Assembly (NCBI RefSeq): GCF_015057245.1
Contig: NZ_SVET01000023.1
Span: 1 to 40,943 of the forward strand
Reading direction: 5' to 3'
Origin: Pseudobutyrivibrio ruminis
GTDB taxonomy: Bacteria; Bacillota; Clostridia; Lachnospirales; Lachnospiraceae
DNA: 40,943 nucleotides
The number at the start of each line of letters is the position of its first letter. The first letter of the stretch is position 1. Below, in pieces: positions 7,275 through 12,877 of this stretch. The notes below the pieces were generated by a model, which had not been told where the DNA came from, did not search any database, and worked only from the letters and a program-made list of their open reading frames with translations. The position numbers were made by a program, and so were the translations under genes.

Positions 7275-8177
7275 TTAAAAAATATCTTTTGTAAATTCAA
7301 TTATAAATGCCTTCACATCTTGATATGAAATCTCATCAGATATGAGATTTCTGGTGGTACGCTCGTAATCATTTTCGTAGAAATCTTTATCACAAAACTC
7401 TTTGATTGTGGCAGCTATATCTACGCTAGGCTCGGCAGAAGGAGCTACATTATCTTTTATTTCTAATCTATGATTACGAACCTCAGTAACAAGAGATTTG
7501 AAATTATCATCTACTGCAACTTGCTGTCCAAGCTTATAAATATCATATAGATGACGTGAGTTTCTTGCAGCTTTGTTTTGAATGTAGTAGTCACATAAAG
7601 CAAACAGCTTATCTATCAATGTTCGCTCTAAAGATTGCACCTGCATAGGAAATGGCATAAGATTATACTCTTCAATTAATTCAGGTTCCTCATCTTTTAA
7701 AGCTTCATAGATATAGTTTCCTATCATTCTCTCTTCGGTTGGAAAAGCATAAGACATTAGGGCAGTTTCCAGCTTTACATATGTAGTCAAAAAAGGATTA
7801 TCTACTATGGAGCTATAAGCAAAATCGTAGTGATTGTAATCTTTATTACTTTCAATAGAATCCCAGTTTGCTATTGTAAATCCTAATTTTTCTGCAATGG
7901 ATTTTAAGATATCGTATTTAAGATTCTTTCTTCTGTTTTTTCCTAAATGCTCAGTGAATGTGATATCAATATCTTCTGAAAAACGATCTATTACTCCAAA
8001 GGCCTTCGAAAGAGAAGTGCCGCCTTTAAAGCAGATAGGATAATCACATGAAGAGAGCTCCTTGAGAATAATTGTGACATAGTAATCCTTCTCTATGATA
8101 TCTTGGGCTTGACCCATCTTTTCTGCAGTAAGGGCGACGATATCGCCAAATAATTCTTTATCATCGTGCAAGTACAT
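7275..8177 (-). CDS. abiEii: AbiEii/AbiGii-type nucleotidyltransferase toxin
   Basis: A 300-residue protein of the DUF1814/AbiEii family, the toxin of type IV toxin-antitoxin and phage abortive-infection systems. The nucleotidyltransferase signature is intact: KGGTSLSK at residues 51-58 and RFSEDIDITF at 65-74, with D69 and D71 as likely metal ligands. Downstream family features are a T-L-I-D-K-L-F segment and an R-x-L-Y-D-I-Y-K-L helix. Related enzymes such as MenT add nucleotides to tRNA; the substrate here is unknown. The start overlaps the end of the antitoxin gene by 17 bases and has its own GAGG, so translation is probably coupled. Confidence 0.9.
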   Translation of the reverse strand: MYLHDDKELFGDIVALTAEKMGQAQDIIEKDYYVTIILKELSSCDYPICFKGGTSLSKAFGVIDRFSEDIDITFTEHLGKNRRKNLKYDILKSIAEKLGFTIANWDSIESNKDYNHYDFAYSSIVDNPFLTTYVKLETALMSYAFPTEERMIGNYIYEALKDEEPELIEEYNLMPFPMQVQSLERTLIDKLFALCDYYIQNKAARNSRHLYDIYKLGQQVAVDDNFKSLVTEVRNHRLEIKDNVAPSAEPSVDIAATIKEFCDKDFYENDYERTTRNLISDEISYQDVKAFIIEFTKDIF

Positions 8178-8787
8178 TGTCTAACCTCAATTCATAATAA
8201 AATTTGAATGCTGTAAGTGGAAACTTCCTTATATATTTATCCACGTCGCTTCTTTTTATGTTATGTGATTCAATAAATTTCAAAAAGCATTGTCTGGCTT
8301 CTTCATAATCATAATCTAAATATGAGTCTAAATCCGACAATAGATACAGCATTTGTAATATGTAAACATTTTCATCGGTGATGGCTGTAAGTGGTTTTTT
8401 TACATTAAATTTTCTGTTACCAATGATAACATCCCTAGGGGCTGAGTTAGTGTTGTTACTTACTATCTCAACTACATGAGGAACCTGAGTAGAGATGCCA
8501 ATCTGATTTGCAAAGGTATTTCCAGTATAGAATCCATCAACCTTTCCATTCTTGACTATAAACCTATATTTGGCAACGGTATCTGCTGTTGGTCCAACTG
8601 CTGATTTAAGCCTGGTTTTCTTTGGAATATAATAAATGCCATTATCATACTTAACAAGCAAACCCTTTTTGCATAGCGTTGATAGTTGCTGGGTAAGGGC
8701 TGGCTTTGAAATGGTGCCATCATATATATCTGAAAAGAAGATTGGCTCACCTTCTTTATATTTATCTTTTATGTAGTTGTATATCAT
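8161..8787 (-). CDS. abiEi: AbiEi-like antitoxin / transcriptional regulator (DUF6088 type)
   Basis: A 208-residue protein whose first 60 residues form a winged helix-turn-helix (IFFSDIYDGTISKPALTQQL, then KKGLLVKYDNGIYYIPKK). The C-terminal part resembles the AbiEi antitoxin domain. It is the first gene of a two-gene leftward operon with an AbiEii-type toxin, the usual order in AbiE systems. AbiEi proteins neutralise the toxin without stable binding and repress their own promoter; inverted sequences suited to this lie just upstream. The start at 8787 is preceded by GGCGGTGAT. Confidence 0.85.
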   Translation of the reverse strand: MIYNYIKDKYKEGEPIFFSDIYDGTISKPALTQQLSTLCKKGLLVKYDNGIYYIPKKTRLKSAVGPTADTVAKYRFIVKNGKVDGFYTGNTFANQIGISTQVPHVVEIVSNNTNSAPRDVIIGNRKFNVKKPLTAITDENVYILQMLYLLSDLDSYLDYDYEEARQCFLKFIESHNIKRSDVDKYIRKFPLTAFKFYYELRLDNVLAR

Positions 8788-8798
8788 ATCATCACCGC

Positions 8799-8851
8799 CT
8801 TAACACATTGAAATATATAATATAATTCGTTAAGTCTATTTTAACATGTTA
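8799..8851 (-). promoter_or_regulatory. Promoter and candidate operators of the AbiE-like operon
   Basis: On the minus strand a TTAAAA (complement of 8839-8844) and TATTAT (complement of 8817-8822) are 16 bases apart. Matching half-sites CTTAAC (8799-8804) and GTTAAG (8829-8834) flank the -10 box, and a perfect palindrome TAACATGTTA (8842-8851) overlaps the -35 region. This suits autorepression by the winged-helix antitoxin. Confidence 0.55.
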
Positions 8852-8898
8852 TTAGAATATGTCAAAGAAAAAGTAGTCTCGCATACTTCAATAACAGT

Positions 8899-8931
8899 AA
8901 AGCTGTCTCAATTGAGGCAGCTTTATTTTTT
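8899..8931 (+). terminator. Rho-independent terminator with no obvious upstream gene
   Basis: An 11-bp stem (8899-8909 with 8914-8924, one G-U pair, loop AATT) is followed by ATTTTTT. It is oriented on the plus strand, yet the genes to its left run leftward. It may end an antisense or small transcript, or be a relic. The rest of the 8852-9087 gap holds a short palindrome (AGTATT-AC-AATACT near 8974) and the lead-in to the lipoprotein gene. Confidence 0.75.
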
Positions 8932-9087
8932 CACTAAAAATTCTAATAATTATCCCTTGAAAGCAATAATGGAGAGTATTACAATACTACTAAATAAGTA
9001 AATAGACGGCACGATTGGTATAGAGTCGTCGATTTGTGATGAGGACGGGGCACTATTTTTTGAAGAAAAGGCGGAGGAGATAGATCT

Positions 9088-10182
9088 ATGAAAAGAAGCT
9101 TTAATATAATTACAAAAAGAGTAGTGCTTGCGGCAAGCCTTGCATGCGGCATTAGCATTACGGCTTGTTCACAAGATAGTACAGGTGCCGACGCAGATAC
9201 CAAAGACATTTTGACAAAGTTTGAGCAGGGCGAAGAAGAAAGTTCAGAAGAAACAAAGGAAATAGAATCTTTATGGAGCAAAGAGAGCGCTAGTGAATCA
9301 AGGGTCAAACTAGAGTCTAAATTAGTTGATGGTGAAATCGAATTAATCATACCTCAATACAATGGCAGCTCAGATCAGAGAGTAGAATACCTAATTGATG
9401 GTGAAAAGAAGTGTGATTTTAATTTTATATTCCCAGAGCAAATAACAGAAATAGAAACATGTGATTATAATTTTGATGGAAACGTTGATATTGTTTTTGT
9501 TGGTTACAATCATGGAAAAAAGGATTTCTGGCTCTACAGAAGTTGTGTGCGCGAATACGAAGAGGATACGTGTTATTTTGTAAATGATGATGATATAGAA
9601 TCATATGTAGAAAAAGAATTATCTGATGATTATTCTGCAGAGGATATTATAAATGCGCTTACAAATGGACTTGTTAATGGTGAAATCAGTTCATATAGTG
9701 ATGCATACAAGGCAATTGTGGCGTTTAACCAAATAGAATATGAATCATTAGATTTGAAGTATAGTTTGGTTTATATAGATGAAGATGATATACCTGAACT
9801 TCTTGTTGATGATACAGGATACTGGATAAGCGTTTATAGCTTTTCTAATAGCACAGTGACAGAGCCTATGGAATTCTGTGGATATGGTGTAGGTGGATGC
9901 GTGAATTACGAATATGTACCTTATAAAAATAGTCTTAGATACTTTGGACATGACACGGAAACATACGGCTATACACTCATGAAAATAGAAAACAACAAGC
10001 TTGTAACTACATACTTAGAAGATTGTTATTACGAGGAAGAAACTGTAAATTATAATAATTACACTGATGAGCAACTATCACCTGAAGAATTGAAGAACAG
10101 AGTTGAGGAATATAATTCTTGCGCTTTTGAAGAATTATATGGAGAATATACAGAGGAAGAGATAATAGAACAATTGCAATAG
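9088..10182 (+). CDS. Secreted lipoprotein with calcium-loop-like repeats
   Basis: A 364-residue protein with a lipoprotein signal: basic start, hydrophobic core and an ITAC lipobox with C27 as the lipid-bearing residue. A Glu/Ser-rich linker follows. Two Asp-rich segments stand out, DYNFDGNVDIVFVGYN (starting near residue 127) and YIDEDDIPELLVDD, which resemble the D-x-D-x-D loops of FG-GAP or EF-hand-like surface proteins. The start is supported by GGAGGA at 9073-9078. It lies 27 bases upstream of a second lipoprotein and is probably cotranscribed with it. The function is unknown; a surface-exposed binding role is a guess. Confidence 0.75.
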   Translation: MKRSFNIITKRVVLAASLACGISITACSQDSTGADADTKDILTKFEQGEEESSEETKEIESLWSKESASESRVKLESKLVDGEIELIIPQYNGSSDQRVEYLIDGEKKCDFNFIFPEQITEIETCDYNFDGNVDIVFVGYNHGKKDFWLYRSCVREYEEDTCYFVNDDDIESYVEKELSDDYSAEDIINALTNGLVNGEISSYSDAYKAIVAFNQIEYESLDLKYSLVYIDEDDIPELLVDDTGYWISVYSFSNSTVTEPMEFCGYGVGGCVNYEYVPYKNSLRYFGHDTETYGYTLMKIENNKLVTTYLEDCYYEEETVNYNNYTDEQLSPEELKNRVEEYNSCAFEELYGEYTEEEIIEQLQ

Positions 10183-10209
10183 AATTGTATAATGCGCGGA
10201 GGATATTTT

Positions 10210-12162
10210 ATGAAAAAGAAAATGGTAGAGTTAATTGCTCTGTCTATGTCGGCGATGCTTCTTGCAGGTTGTGGCGTGACCACTATCCACGATGAAGCCC
10301 TCAAAGCTGCCAAAGAAAATGCAAAAAAGGAAGAAGCGGCTGAAATCGATAAAAAGGAGTTAGTGGATATACCATTAGTGGATGATTCATTTTCAGATTG
10401 CACTGAAAGCAATGTGAGTAATGATTTAGTAAGATGGCTGTTGGCAACGACTGCTGTGGAGGTTCAAGGCCAGGGCCTGGATTGGCAGCAGATTGGTGGA
10501 ACCAAATCAACAGCAGAGGATATAGAAACAGTAAAAAAATACCTCGATGAAAACAATGCAAAGGATGGGGATGCTGCGTTAGAGGTGGCGAGTGCATTGG
10601 TGGAGGAAGATTATACAAAAGCATATGAGAGAGCTTACAACCTGGGCACAGCTGAGTCGATTCTGGCGGCCAGCTACTGCGCAGGTGATTTAGAGTTCAA
10701 TCAGTATTTGATGCATGCAGTCCCTGTTGCCAAAATGATTCAGCAGGAATTCGATAGTTTCGACGATTACGGAGACAACTATGTGACTGGATATATGTGT
10801 CATGTTGGACAGGGGGATTGTGGCGATGCATCTCGCGTAGGATACCGAGTTGTGCTGCAGCAGGCCTTCGTTGGAATGGCTGCATATTATGATGGCGCAT
10901 ACGCAATCGATTATGATATGGAACTGACTGGTGAAGCATACTCCACATATTTTGACGAAATGCCGGAGGAGGTAGATACAAAATCCCTGGAGGGCAAAGC
11001 TCCTGAATTTGTGCAAGGCTACATTGCGCCAATTGAGCTTGGTGAGAATCCAGCAAGTGGCAACATAGAAATCGATGGTGATTTGTATCATGTCCCATTT
11101 ACTATCAAGCAGCTTACAGACAACGGATGGGAAATAAAGGATGCTCCTTCTGAGCTGGACGTCAACAGAGATGACACCATCAAGCTTACCCGCAACAGAA
11201 AGACCATCAAAGTCACTACCGAAGCTATTTCAGAAGGCTACACTGATGTTCAGTACGGATTTGTAGACTATATTGATACAGCTACATTGGGAGATGTAGA
11301 GGTATCACTTCCAGGTGATATAAAGTCCGGAATGGACATGGAAGATGCCAAGGATGTTATTGATAAATTCGAAATAGAAAATGATGACATGACAGATTCA
11401 GTCTTGTTATATATCTCAGATGACAGCGATAACAAGAGCAAAATCTGCATCACAGAAGAAGACGGAAAGGTCAGTTCATTCGTGCTATTTGTCTCTGTCT
11501 TAAACGGACAGCAAAACATGGACCAATACTACACCACTCTTAAGGAGGATGGCTCAAACTACAGCTACGCCCAGGCAATGACAATCAAGGCGAAGACAGA
11601 CAAGTATCGTCCTGGTGCAGAATATACAGGCCTCCCTGAGTTGGCCCTCTCAGACAGCCTGGATGATTTCACAATCCAGATTGACAACACAGTTATTCAA
11701 CTGCCAACAACTTATCAGCAGTTGTTAGAGTTGGGATTCATTTTTGACGATAGCGCCGATACCATTGTTCAACCTGATGAGCAGTACGAATTTTCCGGAT
11801 ACTATTTAGGAAATGAATACAGCAAAATGAACTTTATAGTCATCAATAATGGTGAGGAGGAAGCTAAATTAGGTGACATCCCTGTGCAGTACGTCCGCGC
11901 AACAATTTTTGGCTTCAACGAATACCAGGATTATCCATTTAAGATTGCCCAGGGAGTTGAGTTCGAAGCCACACTTGAAGATCTTCAGGAAAAGTACGGC
12001 ACACTCACAAAGAGCGACAACTCTTTCGACAACGGCTATGTCCAGCTTGATTACTACACCTATGAAACCGAAAAGGGCTGGTACACTTTCTGGGTACAAC
12101 CAGAAGGCATGTACTCCGGCGTAGAGATTAACGTATATACGAACAAGAAGACGGAGGAGTAA
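10210..12162 (+). CDS. Large lipoprotein with a DUF1266-like region and two repeated C-terminal modules
   Basis: The start is placed at ATG 10210 because GCGGAGGA (10196-10203) is correctly spaced before it; ATG 10192 would begin ahead of that site. The 650-residue product has a clear lipoprotein signal (LLAGC, C21). Roughly residues 55-250 resemble DUF1266: a helical region with A-Y-x-L-G, an F-D-S-F-D-D-Y-G-D-N-Y segment and a following G-Y motif. The rest contains two similar modules, one near VPFTIKQLTDNGWEI and one near LPTTYQQLLELGFIF, each introducing a beta-rich domain. It is probably exported with the preceding lipoprotein. No enzymatic residues were recognised. Confidence 0.75.
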   Translation: MKKKMVELIALSMSAMLLAGCGVTTIHDEALKAAKENAKKEEAAEIDKKELVDIPLVDDSFSDCTESNVSNDLVRWLLATTAVEVQGQGLDWQQIGGTKSTAEDIETVKKYLDENNAKDGDAALEVASALVEEDYTKAYERAYNLGTAESILAASYCAGDLEFNQYLMHAVPVAKMIQQEFDSFDDYGDNYVTGYMCHVGQGDCGDASRVGYRVVLQQAFVGMAAYYDGAYAIDYDMELTGEAYSTYFDEMPEEVDTKSLEGKAPEFVQGYIAPIELGENPASGNIEIDGDLYHVPFTIKQLTDNGWEIKDAPSELDVNRDDTIKLTRNRKTIKVTTEAISEGYTDVQYGFVDYIDTATLGDVEVSLPGDIKSGMDMEDAKDVIDKFEIENDDMTDSVLLYISDDSDNKSKICITEEDGKVSSFVLFVSVLNGQQNMDQYYTTLKEDGSNYSYAQAMTIKAKTDKYRPGAEYTGLPELALSDSLDDFTIQIDNTVIQLPTTYQQLLELGFIFDDSADTIVQPDEQYEFSGYYLGNEYSKMNFIVINNGEEEAKLGDIPVQYVRATIFGFNEYQDYPFKIAQGVEFEATLEDLQEKYGTLTKSDNSFDNGYVQLDYYTYETEKGWYTFWVQPEGMYSGVEINVYTNKKTEE

Positions 12163-12189
12163 TGAAAAGAATCATAAATTTTAAAAAGT

Positions 12190-12264
12190 TTGGTCATAGC
12201 TTTTTCACATTCTATTGTTAAACTAGCTCCCGTAGTAGTTCTTCAGAAAGAAGAAACTACGGGG
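12190..12264 (+). promoter_or_regulatory. Candidate promoter and 5' leader hairpin of the first micro-protein gene
   Basis: TTGGTC (12190-12195) and TATTGT (12213-12218) are 17 bases apart. Downstream, 12228-12236 pairs with 12256-12264 and 12239-12244 with 12250-12255, giving a bulged 15-bp stem with an AGAAA loop. The right arm reaches into the GGAGG at 12263-12267, so the leader could limit ribosome access. Confidence 0.45.
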
Positions 12265-12281
12265 AGGAAAAAAGACGAGGC

Positions 12282-12455
12282 ATGAAAGTACAAGACTTAA
12301 GGGCATTACAATTATTATTAGAGAATGAAATGGATTTTGATTCAATTTGCAAATGCTTTCCAGGTTACAAGAAGACAACCGAGAACACAGGTTATTCAGA
12401 TTACAGATTAATCAACGTGGAAAACATAATGATAAAAGAAGCTAATTGTTCATAA
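12282..12455 (+). CDS. 57-residue micro-protein, first of a tandem pair
   Basis: It reads MKVQDLRALQ at the start, then MDFDSICKCFPG, and ends EANCS. It closely parallels the 58-residue product at 12604-12780 (MK-QDLRA, MDFD-x-x-C-x-C-FPG and a final NCS), which is why this short frame is believed and why this start was chosen. GGAGG at 12263-12267 is 14 bases from the ATG, a long spacing, and GAGG at 12277-12280 is too close. The segment may form short helices around a C-x-C motif, perhaps a small helix-turn-helix. No family was recognised. A terminator follows 15 bases after the stop. Confidence 0.65.
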   Translation: MKVQDLRALQLLLENEMDFDSICKCFPGYKKTTENTGYSDYRLINVENIMIKEANCS

Positions 12456-12470
12456 TGTGATTGCCAACAG

Positions 12471-12495
12471 GCTCCCAGGTAATGGGAGCTTTTTT
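12471..12495 (+). terminator. Terminator between the two micro-protein genes
   Basis: GCTCCCA (12471-12477) pairs with TGGGAGC (12483-12489) around GGTAA and is followed by six T. The two micro-protein genes are therefore separate transcription units. Confidence 0.88.
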
Positions 12496-12520
12496 ATTGA
12501 TTTGGTTATGAAAAATAACA

Positions 12521-12581
12521 TTGTTTTTTCACAAGATATTGTTATACTAATATTCAAGTTAGTGCTAGATATTGTATCTAG
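12521..12581 (+). promoter_or_regulatory. Promoter and leader inverted repeat of the second micro-protein gene
   Basis: TTGTTT (12521-12526) and TATACT (12543-12548) are 16 bases apart. In the leader, CTAGATA (12565-12571) and TATCTAG (12575-12581) form a perfect 7-bp inverted repeat, a possible protein-binding site or small hairpin. Confidence 0.5.
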
Positions 12582-12603
12582 ATATGTAATGGGAGGTACC
12601 GGT

Positions 12604-12780
12604 ATGAAGGAACAGGATTTGAGAGCTGTAGAAGCAATGTGTAGCTGTGGAATGGATTTCGACACACTTTGTGCTTGTTTTCCAGGTTTTTTAGCAGCAG
12701 ATTTAAAAAATGTTTACGATAATTACAAGGGCGTCAGCCAGCCGGTGCCCAACGTAGCAATGAGTGTAAATTGTTCATAA
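12604..12780 (+). CDS. 58-residue micro-protein, second of a tandem pair
   Basis: ATG 12604 has a good ribosome binding site (GGGAGG, 12591-12596). The product begins MKEQDLRAVEAMCSCG, continues MDFDTLCACFPGF, then ADLKNVYDNYKG, and ends VNCS. An in-frame extension upstream to 12457 crosses the promoter and terminator and is not coding. The three short helices implied by QDLRAVEAM, DFDTLCACF and DLKNVYDNY have the spacing of a small helix-turn-helix, and the four internal cysteines form two C-x-C pairs that could bind metal. It stands just ahead of the flagellar genes, though it has its own terminator. The function is unknown. Confidence 0.75.
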   Translation: MKEQDLRAVEAMCSCGMDFDTLCACFPGFLAADLKNVYDNYKGVSQPVPNVAMSVNCS

Positions 12781-12790
12781 GATAGATTTG

Positions 12791-12826
12791 ATGCCGAGGA
12801 AAAATTCCTCGGCATTAATTTTTTTT
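12791..12826 (+). terminator. Terminator of the second micro-protein gene
   Basis: ATGCCGAGGAA (12791-12801) pairs perfectly with TTCCTCGGCAT (12805-12815), followed by AA and a run of eight T. Confidence 0.92.
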
Positions 12827-12842
12827 ACAACTCATCCGAAAT
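12816..12842 (+). promoter_or_regulatory. Candidate sigma-28 promoter of the FliK-like gene
   Basis: TAAT (12816-12819), a 15-base spacer and TCCGAAAT (12835-12842) approximate the flagellar sigma-28 pattern TAAA-N15-GCCGATAA. The -35 part overlaps the tail of the preceding terminator. The gene lies 35 bases downstream. Confidence 0.5.
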
Positions 12843-12877
12843 AAAGAATGTAAGAAAAATTACCGCGGAGGAACTAT

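Noticed and set aside
8940..9087. Possible riboswitch ahead of the first lipoprotein
   Set aside because: I looked for c-di-GMP, TPP and cobalamin-type conserved cores and saw none; only a short palindrome is present.
10690..11098. Two overlapping leftward frames of 133 codons in the large lipoprotein gene
   Set aside because: Both are antisense to a gene with signal peptide and ribosome binding site and show no recognisable motifs.
12457..12603. Upstream in-frame extension of the second micro-protein
   Set aside because: It runs through a terminator and a promoter, and a good ribosome binding site marks ATG 12604 as the start.
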